Assembly (NCBI GenBank): GCA_035366835.1
Contig: DAOSIS010000001.1
Span: 152,926-216,925, forward strand
DNA: 64,000 bases
DNA from: UBA6109 sp035366835
GTDB lineage: Bacteria; Desulfobacterota; Syntrophia; Syntrophales; UBA6109
Direction of reading: 5' to 3'
Position numbers and translations under genes: made by a program. The notes under the pieces were generated by a model. It was not told where the DNA came from, ran no database searches, and worked only from the letters and a program-made list of their open reading frames with translations. Each line of letters begins with the position of its first letter. The stretch's first letter is position 1. Of this stretch, positions 8,402 to 18,395 are shown piece after piece.

Positions 8402-9775
8402 ATGATCGCTTTTTCCCCGCGTCTGCGAACCCTGCTGAACCGGCACCTTTCGCCACAGCACATCTTCCTCTTCAGCTTTGCCGCCCTGATCGGCCTCGGC
8501 GCAATGCTGCTCTGGCTGCCTGCCGCGGCTTCAGCGGGCCGTCTGAGCTTTATCGACGCCCTTTTTACGTCCGCGTCGGCGGTGTGCGTCACGGGGCTTG
8601 CCACGATCGACATCGGCAAGGACCTATCGCTCACCGGACAGGTCGTCACGCTGGTCCTCTTCCAGATCGGCGGCCTGGGGATTCTCACCTTTTCCACCGT
8701 CCTGTTCGGCCTCATGGGACGGGGCATCTCCTTCAAGGGCCGGGAACTCTGCCAGACCATCTTCCTGCACACGCCGCGGCGCGACTTCTTCATCGTGATG
8801 AAATGGATCCTGATCCTGACCTTCGTGCAGGAAGCAGTGGGGGTCGTGCTGCTCTTCAGCCGCTTCGCCGCCGAAGCTCCGCCGGCGGCAGCCCTGTACC
8901 GGGCGGTTTACCATGCCGTATCCGCGTTCAACAACTGCGGCTATTCTCTGTTTTCCGACAGCCTGATGCGGTATCAGGGCGACTGGCTGGTCAACCTTAC
9001 CGTCATGGCCCTGATCGTCTCCGGCGGCATCGGCTTCATCGTCCAGTACGAGATCCTGAACCGGATCCGGGGATGCCAGACGACGCTTTCCCTGCACGCG
9101 AAGATCGTCCTTCTGAGCACGGCGGCTCTCCTCGCAGCGGGCGCCCTGCTTTTCTACCTCTTCGAGGCCCCGCGCCTGCTCAGGGATGTCCCCGTCGGGA
9201 CTCAGTTCCTGTCTTCGCTTTTCCAGTCGGTGACGGCGCGGACGGCCGGCTTCAGCACAGTGGACATCAGCCGCCTGACGAACGCGACAATCCTCTTGCT
9301 CATGATCCTCATGTTCATCGGCGCTTCCCCCGGTTCGGCGGGCGGAGGCATCAAGACGACGAGCTTCACGCTGCTGATGTTGATGATCTGGAGCCGATTC
9401 AAGGGAGAGGGGAATCTCCATGTGTTCCGGCGCAGCGTTCCCGAAGAAATCCAGACGAGGACGATCGCGATCATCTTCGCCTCCGCCCTTGCCGTCTGCC
9501 TGATCACCTCGGCTCTGCTGATCGCGGGAGGGGCCCCGGCCGGCGGACCCGGGGACAGCAGGCATCTCTTCGTCGAGTACCTCTTCGAGGCGATTTCCGC
9601 ATTCGGGACGGTGGGCCTTTCCATGGGAGTTACTGCGGGCCTGAACGAGGTTCAGAAGCTGGCCGTCATCCTGCTCATGTTCGCGGGAAGGGTGGGCCCG
9701 CTGACGCTTGCCTTTTCCTGGTACGCTTCCCGCAGATCCCTGGTCTATGCAGAGGAACCGGTGATGGTCGGCTAA
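8402..9775 (+). CDS. ktrB: Potassium uptake channel subunit, KtrB/TrkH family
   Basis: 457 residues. Forms the K+-conducting dimer in the inner membrane, gated by a cytosolic RCK ring. The four pore-loop filters are visible in order: SAVCVTGL, FNNCGYS, TARTAGFST and FGTVGLSMG. The intramembrane gate segment is GASPGSAGGGIKTT. The frame is open from 8312, but the ATG at 8402 is preferred. It has GGAGGA 12 nt upstream, and the 8312 start has no SD and would lie only 7 bp from the operator-like element. The RCK partner follows 10 bp downstream. Confidence 0.85.
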   Translation: MIAFSPRLRTLLNRHLSPQHIFLFSFAALIGLGAMLLWLPAAASAGRLSFIDALFTSASAVCVTGLATIDIGKDLSLTGQVVTLVLFQIGGLGILTFSTVLFGLMGRGISFKGRELCQTIFLHTPRRDFFIVMKWILILTFVQEAVGVVLLFSRFAAEAPPAAALYRAVYHAVSAFNNCGYSLFSDSLMRYQGDWLVNLTVMALIVSGGIGFIVQYEILNRIRGCQTTLSLHAKIVLLSTAALLAAGALLFYLFEAPRLLRDVPVGTQFLSSLFQSVTARTAGFSTVDISRLTNATILLLMILMFIGASPGSAGGGIKTTSFTLLMLMIWSRFKGEGNLHVFRRSVPEEIQTRTIAIIFASALAVCLITSALLIAGGAPAGGPGDSRHLFVEYLFEAISAFGTVGLSMGVTAGLNEVQKLAVILLMFAGRVGPLTLAFSWYASRRSLVYAEEPVMVG

Positions 9776-9785
9776 GGAGGTCGAT

Positions 9786-10433
9786 ATGAAGCGCATCGTG
9801 GTGATCGGTCTGGGAATCTTCGGTTTCAACATCGTCAGGAATCTCCATGAGAACGGTCTGGAGGTGCTGGCGATCGACAAGAACAAGGAGGCGGTGCAGC
9901 GGGCGAGGGATTACAGCACCAAGGCCATCGTCGCCGACGGGACCGACAAGGAAGTCATGGAGAGGATCGGCATCGAAGAGGAGGACACCGTCATCATTTC
10001 TTTCGGCGAGGACCTTGCCGCCGCCACCCTGATTACGCTCCACCTGAAGCAGTTGGGCGTAAAGCAGATCATCGTGAAGGCACCCGACGAGGATCACAAG
10101 CTGATCCTGGAAAAAATCGGCGCGACGGAGGTCATCATCCCGGAGAAGGAAATCGCCCGCAAGGTGGCAAAGGCCCTGATCTCTCCGAACGTCATGGATT
10201 ATCTGCCGCTCTCGGACGACTATACGATCTTCGAACTGGCGCCGCCCGACCGTTTCTTCGGCAAGACCCTTGCCGACCTGGAGTTGCGGAGCAAGCACCA
10301 TATCGAGGTGATCGCGGTCCGCGACGTGGTCGCCGACCGGGTCCACATGGTGCCCAAAGCCGACTACGTGATCAAGGACGGAGAAGTGCTGGTCGTCGTG
10401 GGCAGGGACAGGGACATTCAGAAGCTGCGGTAG
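9786..10433 (+). CDS. ktrA: RCK regulatory subunit of the potassium channel
   Basis: 215 residues. Soluble RCK protein that binds nucleotide and opens or closes the membrane subunit. The N-terminal Rossmann domain has VVIGLGIFGFN, AIDKNKEAVQ and VADGTDKE; the C-terminal RCK_C domain covers about residues 135-215. A near-perfect SD (TAAGGAGGT) lies 5-6 nt before the ATG. It forms a two-gene unit with ktrB and runs tail-to-tail against kdpE, 44 bp apart. One RCK pair per chain marks it as KtrA-like rather than the longer two-repeat TrkA. Confidence 0.88.
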   Translation: MKRIVVIGLGIFGFNIVRNLHENGLEVLAIDKNKEAVQRARDYSTKAIVADGTDKEVMERIGIEEEDTVIISFGEDLAAATLITLHLKQLGVKQIIVKAPDEDHKLILEKIGATEVIIPEKEIARKVAKALISPNVMDYLPLSDDYTIFELAPPDRFFGKTLADLELRSKHHIEVIAVRDVVADRVHMVPKADYVIKDGEVLVVVGRDRDIQKLR

Positions 10434-10452
10434 GGCCGGCCGCCCCCTCCTT

Positions 10453-10478
10453 GCGCCGTCGCCCGCCGGATACGGCGC
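10453..10478 (+). terminator. Possible terminator of ktrBA
   Basis: GCGCCGT at 10453-10459 pairs with ACGGCGC at 10472-10478, followed by TATTT. The T-tract is short. The right arm touches the kdpE stop codon on the other strand. Confidence 0.4.
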
Positions 10479-11185
10479 TATTTCGACTGCCCCGGCTCGT
10501 ACTTGAAGCGGTATCCGACTCCCGGCTCATTGATCAGGAAGCGCGGCCGGGCGGGATCGGCCTCCAGCTTGTGCCGGAGCTGCGTCATGTAGACGCGCAG
10601 GTACTGGGTATGCTCGACGAAGGCGGCCCCCCAGACTTCCTTGAGAAGCTGGCGGTGGGTGACGACTTTTCCCGCATTGCGCACGAGAACGAGAAGGAGC
10701 TTGTATTCCAGAGGCGTCAGGTGGATTTCGGCATCCGACAGGAACACCTGCCGTCTTGAGAAATCGATGCGGAGGTCGGCGGCGGTGAACGCGGATTCTT
10801 CCCTGCCGCTCGCCTGCATTTCGGCGTGGCGGATGGCGACGCGAATCCTCGCCAGAAGCTCTCCGACGCCGAAGGGTTTGGTCAGGTAGTCGTCGGCGCC
10901 GGCGTCGAGTGCCCGGATCTTGTCGTGCTCCTGCTCGCGGGCGGACAGGATGATCACGGGCGCGCGGGACCATTCCCGGAGCCGGCGAATGACTTCGATG
11001 CCGTCCATGTCGGGCAGCCCCAGGTCGAGGAGAACGGCATCGGGGTTCCGGGAGGCGGCCTGCAGGAGCCCGCCTCCCCCTGTTTCGGCGTCGACCAGGC
11101 GGTATCCCTCGCTCTCGAGGGTCACTCTCAGGAAGCGCCTCATCTGAACGTCGTCTTCCACCAGCAGGACCAGTCTCTTTTCCAC
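10478..11185 (-). CDS. kdpE: KdpE response regulator
   Basis: 235 residues, OmpR/PhoB type. The receiver domain has the acidic pocket VEDD, the phospho-acceptor Asp in VLLDLGLPDMDG and the conserved Lys in LTKPF; the C-terminal winged helix has TPLEYKLLLVLVRNAGKVVTHRQLL. It activates the high-affinity Kdp pump when phosphorylated by KdpD. The frame is open to 11485, but the GTG at 11185 is chosen: the protein then begins VEKRLVLLVEDD as usual for the family, with AGAGG about 9 nt upstream. It lies 40 bp after kdpD. It is the best candidate to bind the repeated element upstream of kdpF and ktrB. Confidence 0.9.
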   Translation of the reverse strand: MEKRLVLLVEDDVQMRRFLRVTLESEGYRLVDAETGGGGLLQAASRNPDAVLLDLGLPDMDGIEVIRRLREWSRAPVIILSAREQEHDKIRALDAGADDYLTKPFGVGELLARIRVAIRHAEMQASGREESAFTAADLRIDFSRRQVFLSDAEIHLTPLEYKLLLVLVRNAGKVVTHRQLLKEVWGAAFVEHTQYLRVYMTQLRHKLEADPARPRFLINEPGVGYRFKYEPGQSK

Positions 11186-11225
11186 GGATTTCAGCCTCTT
11201 CCTTCTCGACGCCGTCGCGGTTTCC

Positions 11226-13916
11226 TCAGGATTCCTCCTCAGGCGAAGGCAACGCCGCCGTCCCCTCGACGGGAAGCAAAAATCGGAAAGCCGCACCGCC
11301 GCCCGGGCGGTTCTCCGCCCAGATGCGGCCGCCGTGGGCCTCGACAATGGCTCTGCAGATGGACAAACCGAGGCCCGTACCTCCTCCCGGGGACCTGCCG
11401 CGGGCGAATTTCTCGAAAATCTTCTCCTCCTGGCCGGGCGGAATGCCGGGTCCCCTGTCGGCCAATTCCACCACAACGCCTTCATTCTGCATCGAGGCGG
11501 AAAGTTCCATCGGCGTTCCCGGGGGCGTATGCTGAAGGACGTTTTCGAAGAGGTTCGTGAGAACCTGCTCCATCAGCATTGCATCGAAGGGGACGAGGGG
11601 CAGGTTGCCGGGTATCGCCAGGTTCAGGGGACGGTCCTTCAGGCGCTCGGAGAGTCGGCCGACCACGACGCCGGTAATTTCTTCCAGGGACTGCCAGTCT
11701 TTCCTCACCTGGATCGCACCAGACTCCAGGCGTGTCATGTTCAGCACGTTTCGCACGATGCGGTTGAGGCGTTCCGCTTCGGAATGAATGGTCCTGACCA
11801 GCTCATCGGCCTTCTCCCGATCGAGGCCGTCGCCTTTTCGGAGGAGGGCGTCGGTCGCGCCCGTGATGGTCGTCAGGGGCGTTCGCAGATCATGGGAAAC
11901 GGAACTCAGAAGGACATTCCGCAGGCTCTGCGTTTCGGCGTTCAGGTGCTCCTTCTGGGCCTGCTGGGCCAGCATGACCCGTTCCATCGCCATCGCCGTC
12001 TGGTTCGAAAAGGTTTCGAGGAGATGGACCTGTTCCGGTTCAAAGGGCTGATTGCCGTCCGCCGGAAGGATTCCGACAACGCCGATCGGCCCGGAGGAAG
12101 CGACCATGGGCAGGTACAAGGCCTTGGCTCCGCGCAGCGTATCCGTCCCGAAACCCGCCGCCTGCCTGTTTTCAAAGACCCACTGCGCAACGCCCATTTC
12201 CTTGTCGTCGATGGCGAAGGTGCCGGTTCCCGTCGACCAGACGGCAAGACGGCCCCGCTCGTCGGAAACCAGGATGATGACCTGGCTCTGAAAAACCTCG
12301 CCGATGTGCTTCACGGCGATTTCCGAGAGCTTGTCTTTTTTCCGCTCCCGCGTCAGGTCCCGGCTGAGGCTGTAGAGGGCCGATGTCTTCCTCTCCCTGT
12401 CCCTTGCCGCTTCCGCCTGCCCGCGAACCCGGAGGGTGAGTCCGCTGATGACGAGGGCCACGATGAACATAACGCCGAAGGTCACCACGTACCGGCCATC
12501 GGCCACGGCAAACGTGAAATAGGGCGGAACCATGAAGAAGTCGAAGGCCGCGATGCTCAGGAGCGTGGCCAGGAGCGTCGGCCACCGGCTCGTCCGCACG
12601 GCCACGACCACGACGCCGAGCAGGTACACCATGACCAGCTCCAGCCGTTCGAAATAGGGAAACATGACCGCGGCGAGGATCGTCGCCGCGGCGACCGTTG
12701 AGAGCGCCCAGAGCCATTCGGACGGTCTTCGCGCCAGGGGAATCTTCTTTTCGACCGCTCGGGGCGCACGCTCCGGGTCGTCCCCGGTGATCACGTAGAC
12801 TTCGATATCGCCGCTGCCGCGGACGATTTCGTCCAAGGTGGAGCCGAGGAGCTTGTCCTTCCAGCGCGGGTGGGTCGGCTTGCCGACGATGATCCTGCCA
12901 ACGTTCCGGCGCCGGGCGTAGTTGAGAATTTCCTCGCTGACCCGGTGGCCCGTCAGGGTCGCCGTTTCGGCGCCGAGGCTTTCGGCGAGACGAAGATGCT
13001 CCGTCAGCAGTCTCCTGTCCTCTTCGGAAGCGCGAACATGGGAGGGCGCCTCTACATGGACGGCGACCCACTCGGCCCTCAGGCCCGCGGCCATGCGCCG
13101 CGCCGCGCGGATCAGGCGTATGGAACGCGGATTGGGTCCGACGCAGACCAGGATCCGTTCCGTCGCCGGCCAGATCGCCTGGACGCCCTGGTCTCTCCGG
13201 TAATGCTCCATCTGCTCGTCGACCCGCTCCGCAGTGCGGCGCAGGGCGAGCTCACGCAAGGCGATGAGGTTTCCCTTCCGGAAAAAATTCTCCATCGCCT
13301 TCGCCGCCTGATCGGGAATGTAGACCTTTCCCTCCTTCAGGCGCTGCAGAAGGTCGTCCGGCGGCAAGTCGACGAGCTCGATTTCATCGGCCTCTTCGAG
13401 AAAGGAATCCGGGAGCGTTTCCCTCACGGTCACGCCGGTGATCTGGTGTACCACGTCGTTGAGGCTCTCCAGATGCTGGACGTTGACGGTGGTGTAAACG
13501 GAGATCCCGGCGTTCAGAAGCTCCCTCACGTCCTGCCAGCGTTTCCTGTGGCGGGCGGAGGGTACATTTGCGTGGGCCAGTTCGTCCACCAGGATGATGG
13601 AGGGATGGCGGGCCAGGGCCGCGTCGAGGTCGAACTCGGGAAGGGTCTTGCCCTTATAGTAGAGCGGGCGTCTGGGCAGGATCTCCAAGCCTTCCAGGAG
13701 CGACTCCGTCTCTCTGCGACCGTGGGTTTCGACCACGCCGGCGACGATGTCGACGCCCTCTTCGCGCCTCTTCCCGGCGGCTTCGAGCATCGCATAGGTC
13801 TTCCCGACGCCCGGGGCGGCGCCGAAGAAAATCTTCAATTTGCCCTGTCGTTGCCGTTCCTCGTCCTCTCTGACCTGCGCAAGGACGGCTTCCGGGTCCG
13901 GCCTTTTTTCTTCCAT
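11226..13916 (-). CDS. kdpD: KdpD osmosensitive potassium sensor histidine kinase
   Basis: 896 residues, the usual KdpD length. Domains in order: the N-terminal KdpD domain with Walker A GAAPGVGKT; a universal-stress-protein fold (ERILVCVGPNPRS); four membrane segments of the DUF4118 type; a GAF-like region; the HisKA box SSVSHDLRTPLTT with the phospho-acceptor His; and the HATPase with GPGIPPGQEEKIFEKF and GGGTGLGLSI. The ATG at 13916 is preferred over longer starts because of MEEKRPDPEAVL and an AGGA 9 nt upstream. It senses K+ limitation and controls KdpE. It lies between kdpC (61 bp) and kdpE (40 bp) in one transcription unit. Confidence 0.93.
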   Translation of the reverse strand: MEEKRPDPEAVLAQVREDEERQRQGKLKIFFGAAPGVGKTYAMLEAAGKRREEGVDIVAGVVETHGRRETESLLEGLEILPRRPLYYKGKTLPEFDLDAALARHPSIILVDELAHANVPSARHRKRWQDVRELLNAGISVYTTVNVQHLESLNDVVHQITGVTVRETLPDSFLEEADEIELVDLPPDDLLQRLKEGKVYIPDQAAKAMENFFRKGNLIALRELALRRTAERVDEQMEHYRRDQGVQAIWPATERILVCVGPNPRSIRLIRAARRMAAGLRAEWVAVHVEAPSHVRASEEDRRLLTEHLRLAESLGAETATLTGHRVSEEILNYARRRNVGRIIVGKPTHPRWKDKLLGSTLDEIVRGSGDIEVYVITGDDPERAPRAVEKKIPLARRPSEWLWALSTVAAATILAAVMFPYFERLELVMVYLLGVVVVAVRTSRWPTLLATLLSIAAFDFFMVPPYFTFAVADGRYVVTFGVMFIVALVISGLTLRVRGQAEAARDRERKTSALYSLSRDLTRERKKDKLSEIAVKHIGEVFQSQVIILVSDERGRLAVWSTGTGTFAIDDKEMGVAQWVFENRQAAGFGTDTLRGAKALYLPMVASSGPIGVVGILPADGNQPFEPEQVHLLETFSNQTAMAMERVMLAQQAQKEHLNAETQSLRNVLLSSVSHDLRTPLTTITGATDALLRKGDGLDREKADELVRTIHSEAERLNRIVRNVLNMTRLESGAIQVRKDWQSLEEITGVVVGRLSERLKDRPLNLAIPGNLPLVPFDAMLMEQVLTNLFENVLQHTPPGTPMELSASMQNEGVVVELADRGPGIPPGQEEKIFEKFARGRSPGGGTGLGLSICRAIVEAHGGRIWAENRPGGGAAFRFLLPVEGTAALPSPEEES

Positions 13917-13977
13917 GCAGAAATATCCTTCGAATCCTCCGCTCGCCATCGCAAGCACCGGGGAGAGTCTAACAGAA

Positions 13978-14565
13978 TCACCGGAGCGTCTCCAGCGCCA
14001 CATTCAGTTCGAGCACCGAAACAACAGGCTCCCCAAGGATGCCGAAAACCCGTCCCCGGACATGGGCCTCGACGAGGTCGCCCACCGCTTTTTCCTCGAC
14101 TCCCCTCGCCTTTGCGACACGGGACACCTGGTAACGGGCGGCCGCGGGGCTGATATGGGGATCGAGGCCGCTTCCGGAAGCCGTGGCCAGGTCCACGGGG
14201 ACCGGCAGGCGGTTTTCCGGGTCTGCCGCCTGCAGCGCGGTCATCCGTGCCCTGACGGACCTCGCCAATTCTGGGTTCGCCGGTCCCAGATTCGATCCCC
14301 CCGAGGCCATGGCATTGTAGGGGAAAGCAGCGGTCGCGGACGGACGGCCCCAGAAATGGCGGGGATCGTCGAAGGGCTGCCCGAGGAGGGCCGATCCGAG
14401 AGGCCTTCCCTCCCTGACGATCAGGCTGCCGTTGGCCTGACGGGGGAAAAGGATCTGTGCGAGTCCGGTGACGGCCAGCGGGTAGACGACGCCGGTCAGC
14501 AGGGTAAGAAGCAGCAGCGAGGCAACGGCGGGGCGAAGCAAATCTCTCATGGTCCATCTCCTCAA
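13978..14565 (-). CDS. kdpC: Potassium-transporting ATPase subunit C
   Basis: 195 residues. Single-span inner-membrane subunit that assists ATP binding by KdpB. The N-terminal membrane helix (LRPAVASLLLLTLLTGVVYPL) is followed by FPRQANGSL, GSALLGQPF, GRPSATAAFPYN and ASGSGLDPHISPAAA, all typical. Its ATG overlaps the kdpB stop as ATGA. Confidence 0.93.
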   Translation of the reverse strand: MRRWTMRDLLRPAVASLLLLTLLTGVVYPLAVTGLAQILFPRQANGSLIVREGRPLGSALLGQPFDDPRHFWGRPSATAAFPYNAMASGGSNLGPANPELARSVRARMTALQAADPENRLPVPVDLATASGSGLDPHISPAAARYQVSRVAKARGVEEKAVGDLVEAHVRGRVFGILGEPVVSVLELNVALETLR

Positions 14566-16634
14566 GCCAGTCTCAGGAACGAGAGGACGCGGTCGATCAG
14601 CATGATGCCGATGAAGGGGACGACGAGGCCGCCGGCGCCGTAAAGGAGCAGGTTGCGGCGAAGAACGGCGGCGGCGCCCGCCGGACGGTAACGGACGCCC
14701 TTCAGGGCCAGCGGGATCAGGGCGACGATGATCAGGGCGTTGAAGATCACCGCCGAGAGAATCGCGCTCTGCGGCGTGGAGAGGCCCATGATGTTGAGCC
14801 CGGCGAGAGGGGGATAGACGCCCGCAAAGGCGGCCGGGAGGATCGCAAAGTATTTCGCGACGTCGTTGGCGATGCTGAAGGTGGTCAAGGTCCCCCGCGT
14901 CATCAGGAGCTGCTTGCCGATCTCCACGATCTCGATGAGCTTCGTGGGATTCGAGTCGAGGTCCACCAGATTTCCGGCCTCCTTGGCGGCCTGCGTGCCC
15001 GTGTTCATGGCCACGGCCACGTCCGCCTGGGCGAGAGCCGGCGCGTCGTTGGTCCCGTCGCCGGTCATGGCGACCAGGTGGCCGCCCGCCTGATAGCGGC
15101 GGATCAATTTCAGCTTCGTCTCCGGCGTCGCCTGCGCCAGAAAGTCGTCGACGCCGGCCTCCGCCGCGACGGCGGCGGCGGTCAGCGCGTTGTCGCCCGT
15201 GATCATGACCGTGCGGATCCCCATCCTCCGGAGTTCGGCAAACCGCTCCCGGATGCCCCCCTTGACGATGTCGGCCAGTTGAATGACCCCGAGAACGCGG
15301 GGCCCGTCGGCGACGACAAGCGGCGTAGCGCCCCGCCGGGAAACGTCCTCCACAATCGACCGGATCTCCGCCGGGACAGAGCCGCCTCGCGCCGCGACAC
15401 GGGCTTCGATGGCGTCGGCGGCGCCCTTGCGGATTTCCCGCCCGCCGAGGTCGACGCCGCTCATGCGCGTCTTGGCGGAAAAGGCGATGAACTGTGCGCC
15501 GAGCGCTTTGATGTCCCGTTCGCGCAGTCCGTATTCCTTCTTGGCGAGCACGACGATGCTCCTGCCCTCGGGGGTTTCGTCGGCCAGCGAGGCGATCTGC
15601 GCGGCGTCGGCGAGGTCCCGGACGTCCACGCCGGCCGCGGGAAGAAAGACCGTCGCTTCCCGATTGCCGAGGGTGATGGTCCCTGTCTTGTCGAGAAGAA
15701 GCACGTCCACGTCACCGGCGGCTTCGACGGCGCGGCCGCTCATGGCGATGACGTTGGCCCGGATCATCCGGTCCATGCCGGCAATGCCGATCGCCGAAAG
15801 AAGGCCCCCGATGGTCGTCGGAATGAGGCAGACGAGCAGGGCGACCAGCACCGTCAGCGTTACCGGCGACCCCTGGCCGGCGGCCCGCACGCTGAAGATC
15901 GAAAAGGGCAGCAGCGTGACCGTCGCCAGCAGGAAGACGATCGTCAGGCCGGCGAGAAAGATGTCGAGGGCGATCTCGTTGGGGGTCTTCTGTCGTTTCG
16001 CCCCCTCCACCATGGCGATCATCCGGTCCAGGAATGTCTCGCCCGGTTCGGACGTGATGCGCACGATGAGCCAGTCGGACAGAACCCTGGTCCCGCCGGT
16101 CACGGCGCTTCGGTCTCCGCCGCTTTCCCGGATGACGGGCGCGCTCTCGCCGGTGATCGCGCTCTCGTCGACGGAGGCGATCCCGCCAACGACCTCGCCG
16201 TCGCTCGGGATCACGTCGCCGGCCTCCACGAGCACGACATCGCCCTTGTGAAGCTGCGACCCGGAAATCAGGGTCCGTTCCGCAGCAGGGTCCGGACTGC
16301 TCAGAAGCTTCGCCGGCACATCCTTGCGGCTGCTTCGCAGCGCCCGCGCCTGGGCTTTTCCTCTGCCCTCCGCCATCGCTTCGGCGAAATTGCCGAACAG
16401 AACGGTAAACCAGAGCCAGATCGACACGGTCAGAATGAACGCGGGACTCTCCTCGCCCCGGCCGAACAGGGAATAGAAGAAGAGCGCCGACGTGAGAACG
16501 CTTCCCACTTCGACGACGAACATCACCGGCCTCCTCATCATCAGGAGGGGGTGGAGCTTCAAGACGGCGTCGAAGGCCGCTTTCGACAGCAGCGCGCCTT
16601 GAAAGAAGGAGAAGGGGTTGCCTCTTCGGCTCAT
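14562..16634 (-). CDS. kdpB: Potassium-transporting P-type ATPase subunit B
   Basis: 690 residues. Catalytic P-type ATPase that drives K+ import through KdpA. Visible are the phosphorylation motif LLDKTGTITLG, the actuator-domain TGES (ITGESAPV), the hinge TGDGTNDAPALAQADVAVAMN and several membrane helices. Length matches the family. The start lies 24 bp after the kdpA stop. Confidence 0.95.
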   Translation of the reverse strand: MSRRGNPFSFFQGALLSKAAFDAVLKLHPLLMMRRPVMFVVEVGSVLTSALFFYSLFGRGEESPAFILTVSIWLWFTVLFGNFAEAMAEGRGKAQARALRSSRKDVPAKLLSSPDPAAERTLISGSQLHKGDVVLVEAGDVIPSDGEVVGGIASVDESAITGESAPVIRESGGDRSAVTGGTRVLSDWLIVRITSEPGETFLDRMIAMVEGAKRQKTPNEIALDIFLAGLTIVFLLATVTLLPFSIFSVRAAGQGSPVTLTVLVALLVCLIPTTIGGLLSAIGIAGMDRMIRANVIAMSGRAVEAAGDVDVLLLDKTGTITLGNREATVFLPAAGVDVRDLADAAQIASLADETPEGRSIVVLAKKEYGLRERDIKALGAQFIAFSAKTRMSGVDLGGREIRKGAADAIEARVAARGGSVPAEIRSIVEDVSRRGATPLVVADGPRVLGVIQLADIVKGGIRERFAELRRMGIRTVMITGDNALTAAAVAAEAGVDDFLAQATPETKLKLIRRYQAGGHLVAMTGDGTNDAPALAQADVAVAMNTGTQAAKEAGNLVDLDSNPTKLIEIVEIGKQLLMTRGTLTTFSIANDVAKYFAILPAAFAGVYPPLAGLNIMGLSTPQSAILSAVIFNALIIVALIPLALKGVRYRPAGAAAVLRRNLLLYGAGGLVVPFIGIMLIDRVLSFLRLA

Positions 16635-16658
16635 CGCTTTCGTCTCCGTTCGGACATC

Positions 16659-18395
16659 TCAGAAAGATACGAATTCCACGATCGGTCCCAGGGCCAGGGC
16701 CGGCAGAAAGGTCAGCGCGCCCACCAGCAGCACGACACCCGCCAGAAGAATGACGAAAAGAGGCGTATGGGTCGGAAGGGTTCCGGGACCGGGCGGAACG
16801 GTCTTCTTTTTCGCCAGGGATCCCGCCATGGCCAGAACGGGGACCATCACCCAGAAGCGACCGACCAGCATGGCGATGCCAAGGGAAAGATTGTAGAAGA
16901 CGCTGCTGGCGTTCAGGCCGGCGAAGGCGCTGCCGTTGTTGTTCGCGGCCGAGGAAAAGGCGTAGAGGATCTCCGTGAAGCCGTGGGGGCCCGGATTGGA
17001 GATGCCGTCCACTCCCGCCTTGGTCACGACGGCGATGGCGGTTCCCAGAAGAACGGTTGCGGCGGGGACGAGGATGACGAGGGAAGCCATCTTCATCTCG
17101 AAGGCCTCGATCTTCTTGCCGAGATATTCCGGGGTCCGTCCCACCATGAGGCCGGCGACGAAGACGGCAATGACGGCAAACACCAGCATGCCGTAAAGGC
17201 CCGAACCGACGCCGCCGAAGACGACTTCCCCGAGTTGGATGAGCCACAGCGGTGCCAGGCCGCCGAGAGGCGTGAAAGAGTCGTGCATGGCATTGACCGA
17301 TCCGTTCGACGCGGCGGTCGTGGCCGCGGCCCAGAGGGCGGAGTTCACGATGCCGAAGCGGACTTCCTTGCCTTCCATGTTCCCGCCGGCCTGTCCGGCA
17401 ACCGCCGTCTGATCGACGCCGAGGCGGGACAGGACAGGGTTTCCCGCCTGCTCGCTCCACAGGCAGAGGATCAGCATCGGAATGAAGACGAGCAGCATCG
17501 CCGCGAGAATCGCCCAGCCCTGGCGCGTGTCCTTCACCATCCTGCCGAAGGTGTAGCAGAGCGCCGCGGGAAGCAGGAGGATCGCGAGCATCTCCAGGGC
17601 GTTCGTGATCGGCGTCGGATTTTCGAAAGGATGGGCCGAGTTGGCGTTGAAGAAGCCCCCGCCATTCGTCCCGATCTGCTTGATGGCGATTTGCGAGGCG
17701 GCGGGCCCCATGGGGATGATCTGCTCGGTGACCGCCTTGCCCGCGCTGTCCCGTGTGCCCTGGAGGAGCGGGATCCGGACGGCCGGATCCAGAGATTGCA
17801 CGACGCCCTGGGAAACAAGCGCAACCGCGAGAAGGACCGCCAGTGGGAGCAGGATGTAAAGGACGGTGCGAATCAGGTCCGTCCAGAAGTTGCCGATGGT
17901 TCCGGAAACGTTGCGCTTCAGGCCTCTGACAAAGGCGGCAAGGACGGCCATGCCGCTTGCCGCCGACAGGAAGTTCTGAGCGGTAAGCCCCAGCATCTGC
18001 GTGAGATAGCTCATGGCGGTTTCGCCGGCATAGGCCTGCCAGTTCGTGTTCGTGACGAAACTCACGGCCGTGTTGAAGGCGAGGGTGGGCGCGACGGCGG
18101 AGAGCCGCTGCGGATTGAGCGGCAGGAAGCCCTGAACGCGCTGAACCAGGAACAGGAGGAGCCAGCCGGCGGCGCTGAACAGCAGGACGGCTCCGGCGTA
18201 TTCCTTCCAGGCCATCTCATTCTCGGGTGTGACGCCGCACCATCGGAAGAGGCGTCTTTCGAACGGCGCGAGGAACCGGAACGGCGGCAGGTTTCCCCCG
18301 GAGTAGACCCGCGCCATGTACGATCCCAAGGGCTTCACCAGGATCAGGAGAACGGCCAGATAGGACAGCGCCTGCAGCACCCCGTTGGTCGTCAT
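16659..18395 (-). CDS. kdpA: Potassium-transporting ATPase subunit A
   Basis: 578 residues. Channel-like subunit related to TrkH/KtrB that binds K+ and passes it to KdpB. Filter-type loops are visible in SFVTNTNWQAYAGE, QIGTNGGGFFNANSAHPFENP, NNNGSAFAGLNASS and nearby segments, with about ten membrane helices. The ATG overlaps the kdpF stop (TCATGA), indicating coupled translation. Confidence 0.95.
   Translation of the reverse strand: MTTNGVLQALSYLAVLLILVKPLGSYMARVYSGGNLPPFRFLAPFERRLFRWCGVTPENEMAWKEYAGAVLLFSAAGWLLLFLVQRVQGFLPLNPQRLSAVAPTLAFNTAVSFVTNTNWQAYAGETAMSYLTQMLGLTAQNFLSAASGMAVLAAFVRGLKRNVSGTIGNFWTDLIRTVLYILLPLAVLLAVALVSQGVVQSLDPAVRIPLLQGTRDSAGKAVTEQIIPMGPAASQIAIKQIGTNGGGFFNANSAHPFENPTPITNALEMLAILLLPAALCYTFGRMVKDTRQGWAILAAMLLVFIPMLILCLWSEQAGNPVLSRLGVDQTAVAGQAGGNMEGKEVRFGIVNSALWAAATTAASNGSVNAMHDSFTPLGGLAPLWLIQLGEVVFGGVGSGLYGMLVFAVIAVFVAGLMVGRTPEYLGKKIEAFEMKMASLVILVPAATVLLGTAIAVVTKAGVDGISNPGPHGFTEILYAFSSAANNNGSAFAGLNASSVFYNLSLGIAMLVGRFWVMVPVLAMAGSLAKKKTVPPGPGTLPTHTPLFVILLAGVVLLVGALTFLPALALGPIVEFVSF

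Noticed and set aside
10478..11485. 335-codon version of kdpE
   Set aside because: The first 100 codons overlap kdpD and look like shadow sequence; the receiver domain begins at the GTG at 11185.
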